Source of the DNA: an uncultured Prevotella sp.
Lineage (GTDB): Bacteria; Bacteroidota; Bacteroidia; Bacteroidales; Bacteroidaceae
Assembly (NCBI GenBank): GCA_946415245.1
Contig: CAMKRS010000002.1
Coordinates: forward strand, 215,803-279,802
Length of the DNA stretch: 64,000 nt
Reading direction: 5' to 3'
Shown: in pieces, positions 9,001-15,321 of the stretch
Numbering within the stretch: position 1 is the first letter of the stretch
Layout: each line of letters starts with the position of its first letter
Notes under the pieces: generated by a model
What the model was told of the DNA's origin: nothing
The model's database searches: none
The model's input: only the letters and a program-made list of their open reading frames with translations
Position numbers and translations under genes: made by a program

Positions 9001-11321
9001 CCCTGTTCAGAAAGGATCACTCCCGTATTTCGTTTGGTAATGGTATACTCTCCTATCTCCGTATTCTCGTATAAGATGTCTCCTTCGTTGGTGGCGTCGA
9101 AGAGCTTGTCGCGCTCCACGACCGTCGAATCGATGTTGATAATGATATTACCATTTACATGACCACTGTTGTAGCAGCCGCCATAGACATTACCGCCCTT
9201 CAGACGACGGTCAAGGTCGGTAGCGGCATCAAAGACCTTTGCAGTAGTGACTGGGGCGACCTCAAGTCCGGTCTTGGCACTGACCGTATTCCATTCCAAT
9301 TGCGGGTTACGATTTGCATCAAGCTCATATTTAACATGTCCATCAGCATCCAGAACCTTATTGTAATTCTCGTCTCTCTCCACCTTCCATCGCTTCGGCT
9401 GGATCATCAAACCCTTGAAGTTCAGTTGAAGTTTATTGCCATTGGCATCAGGCGTACCCACCAAACCGCCCAAGTATTCTGCATTCAGACCTGCCTGAGC
9501 GTAGACGTTGGCATTGTTACATCCACCTACTACCTTATTAAATATGTAGACAGGTTTGTCGAAGGTGATGTTAGTCTTGCCATTGACCTTCATACTACCC
9601 ACGTTGCCACCGCAGAAGAACGAGCCGAAATAAGAGGTAAATGGTATGTAATTTTTGCCGTCACCATTGGCTTCTTTGTCAAATACCACACTGGGCATCA
9701 GCCTCATGGCAGCGGCATCCATGTAGGTATCGAAAATATCTTTATCGGTCAGATCCAGAGAGCTATATCTATTATCCTCGCCTCCTGAAGTGACAATATT
9801 TCCATAAGCATCCACGTTACCAGCATAATACTGTAGAATATTCTTCTTCACCAAATTGGCACCGTTGTTACCCAAGAACACAGAGTCAGCAATAACATAT
9901 GAGCCGATCTTCAATTCAACCTTGGGTTGCGCCATGTCGGTCATGATGGTGGCACTGTTTCCGCCACAATAGATACCACCATGAACAATGGTAGGTTTCC
10001 CTTCTTTTCCCTCTACATGGATAGACACCTGTTCGGCATTGGGGCGAACAGCATTAAGGGCCTCCGCAGAGTTGGAACCTGGATCGTAATAGAAATCCTT
10101 AAACAATTCCTGCTGGCCCAGCTTAGAATTGTCCGTATAAGCATACGAACCATTACCACCACCATAGACATCGCCTCGGACACTGGTACTGATACCCACG
10201 GCATTACCGCCAAAGACCTTTCCGGAAATATCGTTACCACCATAGACATTGTTCACATCACCGCCACGAATGACGACACGCGCCGCAAATCCGACTGGGA
10301 AGTTATAACCCTCAAAACTGTTCGTCGTCGGTTTATATTCACCATTCACGGTCGGACGGACATCGGCCATACGGCAACCACCATACAGATTCTCAACAAC
10401 AATATTCGAGGTGCTCTCAATATTCAGGAGCAAGCCTTCCGGACTGGTCATTGCACCCTGATTACCGCCGCTGTAGAGGTCACGGATAATGCCGTTTTTC
10501 AGGTTCCATGTCGGACGAATGTCCATCTCGGCCTTGTTGTTACCTCCAAAGACGCGGGCGAAGTTAAAGGCATAACTGGTGAGATTGCTCTGGAAGGTAG
10601 TCAGTCGTGTTCTTTGTGCCAATGCCACCAGTTGTGCCTGACCCTCGGGGGTCGTCGGGTCATTAGGCCAAACGTTTGTCTGGGTCAGTACAGGGCTGTT
10701 ATTGTCAATACAGATGGTGGTGTTTGTTTTTACCGTTGCATTGTTACCACCGCCATAGAGATGAGCTATACAACCACCCTGAATCTCCAAATAGGTCTTA
10801 CCAAGCTCAGGCTTAAGCAGGCCCTTATAAGGACTGTTCTCAGAATAATCATAGTCACCATTACCACCACCAAACAAGCTACCAATCACAAGGCTTTTAC
10901 GCTCAGCTGCCGTTGCCGTTTCAGGTGTCGGACTGGTACGGATAAAGGCTTGCCAGGAATTATTAATCTTATTTTCTGCTGTTTCCTTCAATTCACCAGG
11001 AACGAGATTTGTATTTTTATCCTCCTGATTAATTTCAGATCCTACCGTTCCTGCAATATCATTTCCGCCATATACCGAGTTAATGAAGATATTATCGGAA
11101 GCATGCTCACCATCGATATTCACGAAGGCACTGCCAGTGACGTTGGCCATTCGGGCACCGCCGAAGACATTGTTCAGGTCTCCTTCATAGACCGTGACTC
11201 TGGTATTACCTTTCGTGTCACCAGCATTACCACCACCATAGACGTTACCGCCAATGGTAATCTGGGCTTGCATCGAGAATGCAAACAAACTAAACAGTAC
11301 TATGGTTACGATCTTCTTCAC
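1..11321 (-). CDS. giant secreted YGGG-repeat protein with T9SS-like C-terminus (partial; 3' end off the left edge)
   Basis: One uninterrupted reading frame of about 3,773 codons runs from a GTG at 11321 to the left edge. The frame reads sensibly wherever I translated it. The start gives VKKIVTIVLFSLFAFSMQAQ, a Sec signal peptide cleaved after MQA. Residues about 20-1800 carry dozens of VYGGGN, LYGGGN, IFGGG and VYGGC motifs spaced by tens of residues, suggesting a long beta-helix or beta-solenoid. Residues about 1800-2750 hold a second repeat (see findings). Near residues 3025-3060 there is a GLUG-like stretch (NWTPIANGDG, then HGEGYHIDNL). The last residues in the window contain GITMKTF and INAGVYIVQSTDARYTKK, which resemble the C-terminal sorting domain of type IX secretion substrates, so the stop should lie only a few codons outside. 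It is the last gene of the pilus operon and overlaps the stop of the previous gene by one base. A tip adhesin or surface-anchored partner of the pilus is my inference. No enzyme motif was recognised. Confidence 0.85.
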   Translation of the reverse strand, partial: MKKIVTIVLFSLFAFSMQAQITIGGNVYGGGNAGDTKGNTRVTVYEGDLNNVFGGARMANVTGSAFVNIDGEHASDNIFINSVYGGNDIAGTVGSEINQEDKNTNLVPGELKETAENKINNSWQAFIRTSPTPETATAAERKSLVIGSLFGGGNGDYDYSENSPYKGLLKPELGKTYLEIQGGCIAHLYGGGNNATVKTNTTICIDNNSPVLTQTNVWPNDPTTPEGQAQLVALAQRTRLTTFQSNLTSYAFNFARVFGGNNKAEMDIRPTWNLKNGIIRDLYSGGNQGAMTSPEGLLLNIESTSNIVVENLYGGCRMADVRPTVNGEYKPTTNSFEGYNFPVGFAARVVIRGGDVNNVYGGNDISGKVFGGNAVGISTSVRGDVYGGGNGSYAYTDNSKLGQQELFKDFYYDPGSNSAEALNAVRPNAEQVSIHVEGKEGKPTIVHGGIYCGGNSATIMTDMAQPKVELKIGSYVIADSVFLGNNGANLVKKNILQYYAGNVDAYGNIVTSGGEDNRYSSLDLTDKDIFDTYMDAAAMRLMPSVVFDKEANGDGKNYIPFTSYFGSFFCGGNVGSMKVNGKTNITFDKPVYIFNKVVGGCNNANVYAQAGLNAEYLGGLVGTPDANGNKLQLNFKGLMIQPKRWKVERDENYNKVLDADGHVKYELDANRNPQLEWNTVSAKTGLEVAPVTTAKVFDAATDLDRRLKGGNVYGGCYNSGHVNGNIIINIDSTVVERDKLFDATNEGDILYENTEIGEYTITKRNTGVILSEQGMDVLGSALNVFGAGYGADSEIWGSTTINLNKGYVFQIFGGGEMGAIGKKDEEGKYTYDKKYSTYINLNGDKRLSGVARGAKGDDKDMAECEFIYGGAFEGVIAGDTHINLNNGRIFNSFAGSCNAHILGHTETYVGTNGFPWIRDHIYGGNDLGGSILGNDSPTFSDRIRDEVKAMVAEARPVSTYMEYTQGRVRSILGGCFGNYDYEADAYKNRITNKPYLHNAFVNIRPITNANSVIERVFGAGEGFPGDRDGDKLQDHSYVLVDIPDGISNFANTEIFGAGAYNGLGMRYSASDTFDGTVDPNEATAVIDLLRGKVSAAYGGSYEEGITRRTLVNVPEKSTIKINNIFGGAYGMHILPPCDVYESNVNYLGGDARVNGAIYGGNNNVRRTLYSKVNVSAPVLKENGYTGTIYGAGRGEFTWSEYTEVNLNKGANVWEVYGGGELGNVLNAESVQKYLQLYSGQPADMVANEDPAIWGNPERWVGGTVGGTLKDEYKDTWKKEWMAAWTIDGYYNPVGEFTRYVGNQYTNLTNPLARKAEMDDRDYSKLKDDQKARTYQRYNTNVLIHEGATVGNYAYGGGYGSATIPLSGGVHGSTYIALLGGTVRKDIYAAGTTGSVCDIFGAGSPNESAVGFTASANAYIQGGTVRNVYGGGWRGSVGYHEGLINDVANNAGDRSGDTHVVVGNLAGTSFLNGVPAIQRNVYGGGEGGGIFGTAYVTINNGRIGYRYKNNDYVEELDDAKAGDNLLDESGNVFGGGYVANSYVDISDVKVYGGIIRGGLYGGGEIGPIGRGTVKEGAAAPSGTIVNGLAKIYKPGETHVTLYNGHVMRDVFGGGRGFDNWGGEGYMTPIEKQTMDLSSKGYVFGKTDVQILGGVVGTDANVSKGFGNVFGGGNIGYVYSGTGTKQEKTVPGTTDKTAYYYDASGELTEDCRVLITPYCQAKSDVTIGGTTYKAGQYVPASALDKLKNKSADPLWNSLDLTGIIVHNAVFAGGNVTLGDENVYANAKTVLGNVSANVVDVYNRDLITIGTEHVGGLYGDGNLTLVDGYRELNITNYGTDYYGMSDNISLEEYYQLTDRERAYFALEYRCKTAYTSKTSAGTTKTYSAGERITEETYNGLAESDKSNWELWGFCSIYAGRLLNTIQRADFCGIFGSRLVMQGAKDRVPGVVDKTDYTVNRVGEVSLNQVRSIAGETDEDAKTHGNYFGIYSVVNYMGALTSDVDFYNTTRTTDNANYVADGKTFYQWKEAFGTERKRNNGKVANHVALASGVFLELTTEKSTPEAKDWGYITGVAQLDLINVKSGLGGGYVYAKNEHGVRSNSGNDHTILSSYNLPSASHDKAVTNKLFVYTPSDASKKEVQTSGNFVHNVKQIIDDCYPTTNAYLGADAAPAHYWFIRGTSYVYDQYITAYTGAASAYSKSQKIPLNISAASFGRIKLEDVKTNLYAYYFSTEPNASDRTPLQNTDENAETYSVLVNNDVTYHLNDSITYWDWLQLSEVDQRHFVSDTYVTVAECKIGDKTYPEGTVLLPADYEKLKASAPKKDIDGKTVPSVYHMTKEEDVAFDYVFRLSNNLTHANGYVVTYAVDNPTAWNTQDPNCTYSPKTTGVYGQQYYDAGDIIDKTTHDDYENMGANKPADTAEKKQAKMVEAYVTTADVKFTDGDKTYNFIKGTALCKEDYSAAAWSTISSKVELARVCTGTLEFEGANAKNSMLYGEVVTTERYNEVVEMYKTTFKVSDAQARTAVDQQLSKAYICYEAGYYGGGYFEAGQKYTALKGWSSLTSEDRKNFAFNYDAFDLLIDPNYSGDTQLYDNKQAPFTYSSVQPIDYQAKYIGHDVLSYIDNNGAAQTLTPNVVITREQYEAIPNEQYHYSPVKVDNMTMYVVKSAFARGDTPYSVGQTITAETFSYLTSDQKAHVEIIDFEPSDINKTYYYCREDYHISNDVNGHAVKDALNNYKLYDKGSDVVPGVLISEDDYRQLTNLQKAFSIQGNAPEEMTTLYVANQSDIFDLQKDRIITVIFSYDYTESDESGIHIEPISERHIVNIHLHFESGVPEIATLHSPAPALPGDNVGLMKPAIKPGAYEIMGGGWEIFQNEEDAERHRNGVEFTNKTPVYWYQDGQYLAYYAKTYLGKTYSNYVPFTVANYHDLKAVMDDQEHHLYIDHPDVKRASKIYINDYADDEKSGLDLLKDLYDLSVTPTTYDREGNAQKVPSGNLSGHTGLNNTGTKGVQGMQNLEVFLHSDLSPKAYAGNWTPIANGDGQCYNGNIHGEGYHIDNLPSSFIGHLCGHVYNLGVSGTFTSAGLADSGDGYVENCWVKTTGTPDAGVKAVFGNPTASNWTQVNNCYYVAPEGSDYASGPAIRKSERAFYNGEVAYDLNAFYLKERYNRQAASDKIETYQYVESRFTNPDFLYANGVIPTEDDPRLKTDADGNYFYSPIWPDDYLFFGQTLNYGYQFSQTGEGQEVPSHLVKTDETNVLDITNASNRVYRTPAYYGNKQISTFHFNPYAVMAAKSADGQYEVYPGMTAVDFTGHNDLGYSKNETNGVFFAPIMDADITLTGVANADETQNLLVYAPKQGSDNANVLGDYFGVPEPVYGELEDDATTGMKAEYRAVAALAASEVSAVKGHVSYLDDAGKYVAVTDHLLVDKQDFNSPIAYQFVGDHRMWYQRTPDNYVSMKKGAKLGWESVSIPFTAELVTTPQKGEITHFYGNSNKGHEYWLREFKGGKDDSNDATIFVADFQKPAVGDETKSFTNTFLWDYYYQYGNRKDVNSDDYQNYYSEPHSYVGYPYSQAGTPYIVGFPGDYYYEFDLSGSFVPEYTAGWPGSRTLDRQTITFASETGVQIGVSDDELTGVKVGNYTFRPNYAATDLTTASYVLNGEGSRYDKAETTTTIPFRPYFTSGANVRTRSIVFGDDNSQFGGDEKSRNGQDLIITTREHKIIVESQLRHITDVRIVNTAGITMKTFTIKPGEVVETFMINAGVYIVQSTDARYTK

Positions 11322-12358
11322 TATTCACTAACTTTTATGACTGGGTTGTCGAGCTCATCTTCGGAGAGCTGATACAGGTAGGTGGGCTCAACCGTCAGAT
11401 TTATAACAGATTTCTTACCCCGCGCAATCGTCACACCGCTCAGACCGGCAAGACTGTTCTCGGCCACGCAGTTCTCACGCACTTTGGTTCCTTTTTTATT
11501 GTAGACATCATACGTACAAACTAGCTTCAGATTGCTCTCGATACCTGTAATCGGAGCACAATAGCTGACGAAACTGGTGCCTTCGGCCGTCAACGCAAGA
11601 CCGGTGGTGGTACTGGCATCCGTACCATAGTCATAAACAGTATTGGACTGGGCATTGTCAGATGAGGTAAATTTGACGTCTGTCAGGGGGGGGCTGCCGG
11701 CGGTATTGGCCGTCAGGGTTACCACCGCCTGAGACACGGCCTTCGCGGACTGCAACTCCATCTTCTTCAAATAAATATCACGCAACTCACCGTACTTGGG
11801 GCCGATCTTGATCTTAAACTCAATGGCGGAATACAGATGGTCTAACAACAGACTGGCATAATTATTACCGTCTTGCTTGACAAAAGCAAACGTGCCGAAC
11901 GACGGGATGTCGGTGATGGGGGTATTGCTGTATTTCACGCCGACCACCACACAGAGGTCGTCGCCCCCTACAGCATTCAGGTTGGCGAGGGTCATCAAGG
12001 CTCCACTGCTGTAGTCACTGGCACCACTCGTCAGGGGACGGATCGTACCGGCGGCTGCAGAAGAGGGGGAGAAACCGAAGATATAGTTCTCATCTTCCTT
12101 CACACCAATGGTCGATACCCACGTCTGGGTCGTGGTATTATAGACAAAGTTGCCCTCGGTCTTTTCAGTACCGGACATGAGGAAGATCTGAACGGGTGAA
12201 TGGTCTTCTTTGGCATCGCTGATACCGCCATCAGAGGGCGCACGGGTCATGGCCGACAAATACAGCGGATCCTCGCGCAAAACGCCCTGCTGATCTGAAT
12301 CCTCAGAACAGGACCATAGCATCACTCCAATCATCAATATCATCAATACCTTCTTCAT
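11321..12358 (-). CDS. fimbrillin-like lipoprotein
   Basis: A 345-residue lipoprotein. I chose the ATG at 12358 (MKKVLMILMIGVMLWSC), which gives a short signal peptide with lipobox LWSC. An in-frame TTG four codons upstream would only add MVRL. The body is threonine- and serine-rich. A central segment (LDHLYSAIEFKIKIG, then LRDIYLKKMEL) resembles the Mfa-like/fimbrillin family, in which a buried strand is followed by a conserved turn. It starts 5 bases after the preceding fimbrial gene and its TAG stop overlaps the GTG of the giant gene, so the two are probably translationally coupled. Likely role: minor subunit or adapter near the pilus tip, exported as a lipoprotein and processed by a gingipain-like protease during assembly. 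The family call rests on general resemblance and position in the operon. Confidence 0.72.
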   Translation of the reverse strand: MKKVLMILMIGVMLWSCSEDSDQQGVLREDPLYLSAMTRAPSDGGISDAKEDHSPVQIFLMSGTEKTEGNFVYNTTTQTWVSTIGVKEDENYIFGFSPSSAAAGTIRPLTSGASDYSSGALMTLANLNAVGGDDLCVVVGVKYSNTPITDIPSFGTFAFVKQDGNNYASLLLDHLYSAIEFKIKIGPKYGELRDIYLKKMELQSAKAVSQAVVTLTANTAGSPPLTDVKFTSSDNAQSNTVYDYGTDASTTTGLALTAEGTSFVSYCAPITGIESNLKLVCTYDVYNKKGTKVRENCVAENSLAGLSGVTIARGKKSVINLTVEPTYLYQLSEDELDNPVIKVSE

Positions 12359-12363
12359 CAGCC

Positions 12364-13518
12364 TTACCAATTATGAATATCATGATTCCATTCACCACCG
12401 TCTTCCCAGTCGGTCACCTTCACGGAGGAAATCTCCAACTTCGACGAACCGGCATAGTAGATATACACGATCCACGTCTGATTACGACGGAAATCACCAC
12501 TCAGCATCATAAACTGCGCCGTACGCAAATCGGAGGGCTTGCTCTGCAGATGATAGGTGACAGTGCCCATCAGTCGCTTGTTGCTCTCTGGCAGATATAC
12601 AGTCGGAGATGCCGTCAACTCATTCTTGTCCAAACCTTCCTGGATCTTGGCCTCATACATCGACTCGTCCATGCCATTGACATAGGCATACTGACGGGGA
12701 TCGGCATTACGGTTCACATACTGAGGAGCACCAGTGGCATCTTTCAACTTCTCAACTAAAATGACTTCCTTGTCCACAGGCTTGTCACCAACCCGGTAAT
12801 AGGGATGCTCGTCGTTCAAGAACAGGTAGTCACTCTTATATAACATATTCGCATCCAACTTCACCTCGTCAATATAGAGAAAATCATTAATGGTATTCAG
12901 AGAGGAGAACACGAAACGGATCTTAGAGATATCACGCACCAGACGGACATTGGCATCGGTGATGTGCAAGACGGAGTTCTTGTTGGTCACCATCTTACCA
13001 CGGATAACACCCGACATCGGAAGACCTTCGTCGGAAAGCTTCGTCACGGCCTTGTTAATACCGCCATTGACAAACTGGTAATAATAACCGCCATTAAACT
13101 GGGCATCCTCCAGACTGGCCTTATCGGGAATGATGGCATCAAAGGCGGTACCGGTATTGGTGGATGATACATTGGCTAACACATAGACGTCAACGGGCTC
13201 AGGATTGCGCGCAAAAGTATTGTCAACGGACATACTGTAAACACCACTGTTCTGACTGTTAAGACTCTCCAACTCCTCACCGGAAAGGGTGATGCTGCCC
13301 AACTGACTGCCGTCGCTGCTCTTGTAAACCCAGAGCGTCATACTGTTCACCTTCTTCTCTTCCTCAGTAGGATCAATGACACTACGCGTGAGCGTCGGCT
13401 TGCCGGGCGCATAGACATAGATGTCAAGCACTGGGGACTGCTCTTCGGTGTCACTACTGCAACCACCGAAAACTAACAGCAGCACCAAGGCCATACATAT
13501 CGTCCAAACATCCTTCAT
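12364..13518 (-). CDS. fimbrillin-like lipoprotein (minor pilus subunit)
   Basis: A 384-residue lipoprotein. The ATG at 13518 gives MKDVWTICMALVLLLVFGGC, a signal peptide with lipobox FGGC. The upstream in-frame GTG (13530) lies in the repeat-like spacer and is less likely. Right after the signal come the pattern LDIYVYAPGKPTLTRS and then VNSMTLWVY, a layout typical of Bacteroidales fimbrillin-like lipoproteins, where an N-terminal strand with an Arg processing site precedes the first beta-sandwich. The C-terminus (VTDWEDGGEWNHDI) is also common in this group. It lies between the second Mfa1-like subunit and another fimbrillin-like gene in a tight minus-strand operon. Likely role: minor tip-proximal subunit. 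The exact family (Mfa3/Mfa4-like or another) cannot be settled by eye. Confidence 0.7.
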   Translation of the reverse strand: MKDVWTICMALVLLLVFGGCSSDTEEQSPVLDIYVYAPGKPTLTRSVIDPTEEEKKVNSMTLWVYKSSDGSQLGSITLSGEELESLNSQNSGVYSMSVDNTFARNPEPVDVYVLANVSSTNTGTAFDAIIPDKASLEDAQFNGGYYYQFVNGGINKAVTKLSDEGLPMSGVIRGKMVTNKNSVLHITDANVRLVRDISKIRFVFSSLNTINDFLYIDEVKLDANMLYKSDYLFLNDEHPYYRVGDKPVDKEVILVEKLKDATGAPQYVNRNADPRQYAYVNGMDESMYEAKIQEGLDKNELTASPTVYLPESNKRLMGTVTYHLQSKPSDLRTAQFMMLSGDFRRNQTWIVYIYYAGSSKLEISSVKVTDWEDGGEWNHDIHNW

Positions 13519-13546
13519 CTCACTATTCACTTTTCAATTCTCACAA

Positions 13547-15307
13547 CTAAAATAATTCTACATTGGCAGGCGTGATAACATCCCATTTCGGATACATCAC
13601 CACACCGATCTCCATGCGCGACGCTAACAGGTCGGGCATCACACTATAGGCATTTGCCAGACAGTTCTTATTCACAGTCATAGACAAAGTCGTCACGTAA
13701 TCTTGAGTAAACACACGACGGAAATAGTCGTCGGAACCTGACTTCACCGTCGGATCAACATAACCCACTAAATAGAACTTCGAACCGGGATAGACAATAC
13801 AGTCCTTACCACGGAACTTCGTGCCACTGCGGTTCTCAAACTCTAACACCACCGTCACCTTCGCTCCTTCATACGACTGCAACACAAGGGTGTTCGTGTT
13901 CCCACTATAGGGGGTCGGACTCAGATAATAATAATCGGTTCCACCAGCAACCTCACGGGTCTTGACCTGGGTGTCGTAGACATAACGCATATCCGACTCC
14001 GAAGGCTCGGCGGCATAGGTCTCGGGCTTGAAATCATAACCGACCGGATACTGACCGCCCACAATGACGGCGGTCATCGGGAAGGAACCGTCATTCCAGT
14101 TGACACCGTATTTGAACGGCACTCCATCGCCGTCAGTAAGGGTCTCAGGAGCGGCATTCAGACTCGTACTCAAACGGGCAACAGAATACTGCATCGGGGT
14201 GTTGATAGCAACAGCACGGGTAGAACGGTCTACAACACCACTGCCGGTATAGTTCTGAAGAACATTATTCCAGATGGTCTCAGACTCATATGTAGCTGAG
14301 GTGACGGCCTCATTGCTGGTGGAGATCTGACTGTTCGTGTAATAATAGAGCTCTGCAGGATAGGCAAAACGAGTGACACTGGTGATGGGGGCGATCGTCG
14401 TCGTGGTGGTCTGAGGAGCAAAACGGTCCTCACCACTGATCCACTGCACAGCAGCAGCACCATCAGGAAGGTCGATATTGGCGGGATAACCCGACAAACT
14501 CTCGTCCAAAGCGGTCACACCGGCCACAGTAATAGTGGCCTTCGAGGCAATAGCGGCCTGGATAGCGGCAGCCAAAGTGGCATTGGAAGTAAACTTACCG
14601 ACTTCCTTGTACAACTCGTCAACATAACCCATAATACTGGTCGAAGAACCAGCAAAGACATGGTACTCGGATGTATTATCTTTCTTACCTATAAAATTAA
14701 GGTAGAGGGCCTTCAACTTAGAATCATCAGTGGTCGACCACCCTTTGGTATTGGCAATGTCTGTCAGATAAGTAGCCAAAGCTTCGGCCTTATCATCATA
14801 AGCCGTGGTTGCACGGATCTGCGTGGGAACGAAAGAGATATCAGCAGGCGTCAACTCGGGAGGAATATTGGCAGTGGTGGAACCGTAATAGTTCTGTTCC
14901 TCACCGGAGGCACCATGGCCGTAAACCAAAACCGACGCAACGCCATTCACAAACTGACACATACCGTTATAATAGAACTGACCTTTCGTCTTCGGGAAGA
15001 CCTGCCAACTGGAATAGGAGAGATGCTGACTGGGAACATCGTCGATACCAATCGTACCTCGGACCTTGAAGGGGATGATGATGACATCTTCCAACTCACG
15101 GGCACCAGTAGTGGAGAGCTGGACAACATCATCGGCCATACGGGTAGGAACAACATCCAGACCACTGATGTCCGCTGGATTGGGCACAAAGAATGACAGG
15201 TCCACACCAACGAGCTCGTCAACAGTGCTCTTTGGCGCGTCCTGGTCCGTGCAGCCCAACAGAAGCATGCATACCAGCATCATTCCTATATATCTCTCAA
15301 CTCTCAA
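13547..15307 (-). CDS. Mfa1-like fimbrial subunit, second paralogue
   Basis: Up to 586 residues. The frame opens at TTG 15307 inside a 7-base repeat (MRVERYIGMMLVCMLLLGC). The first ATG is at 15283 and gives MMLVCMLLLGC, which lacks a basic n-region, so the TTG start is plausible. The lipobox is LLGC. The C-terminal half matches the major subunit encoded two genes upstream. Shared features are a YPAELYYYTNS block, then TAVIVGGQ, then LEFENRSGTKFRGKDC with a GSKFYLVGYVDP strand, and a terminal RVFTQDYVTTL...NAYSVMPDLL segment. This is the typical end of Mfa1-family fimbrillins, whose last strands take part in donor-strand polymerisation. It follows the Mfa2-like gene by 14 bases. Likely role: an accessory or alternative structural subunit exported as a lipoprotein. 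Confidence 0.75.
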   Translation of the reverse strand: MRVERYIGMMLVCMLLLGCTDQDAPKSTVDELVGVDLSFFVPNPADISGLDVVPTRMADDVVQLSTTGARELEDVIIIPFKVRGTIGIDDVPSQHLSYSSWQVFPKTKGQFYYNGMCQFVNGVASVLVYGHGASGEEQNYYGSTTANIPPELTPADISFVPTQIRATTAYDDKAEALATYLTDIANTKGWSTTDDSKLKALYLNFIGKKDNTSEYHVFAGSSTSIMGYVDELYKEVGKFTSNATLAAAIQAAIASKATITVAGVTALDESLSGYPANIDLPDGAAAVQWISGEDRFAPQTTTTTIAPITSVTRFAYPAELYYYTNSQISTSNEAVTSATYESETIWNNVLQNYTGSGVVDRSTRAVAINTPMQYSVARLSTSLNAAPETLTDGDGVPFKYGVNWNDGSFPMTAVIVGGQYPVGYDFKPETYAAEPSESDMRYVYDTQVKTREVAGGTDYYYLSPTPYSGNTNTLVLQSYEGAKVTVVLEFENRSGTKFRGKDCIVYPGSKFYLVGYVDPTVKSGSDDYFRRVFTQDYVTTLSMTVNKNCLANAYSVMPDLLASRMEIGVVMYPKWDVITPANVELF

Positions 15308-15321
15308 TTCTCAACTCTCAA
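15294..15321 (-). repeat. four 7-bp tandem repeats at a pilus gene junction
   Basis: YTCTCAA units (plus strand) cover the 14-base gap between two fimbrial genes and continue into the possible TTG start. The same family as 48207 in opposite sense. Confidence 0.9.

Noticed and set aside
1..11321. Possible frameshift or split of the giant gene
   Set aside because: The antisense open frames keep one phase across the whole stretch and spot translations at many points read on smoothly, so a single intact frame is the simplest view.
15294..15321. CRISPR-like direct repeats
   Set aside because: Units are 7-9 bases without unique spacers; none of the arrays in the window has CRISPR dimensions and no cas gene is present.
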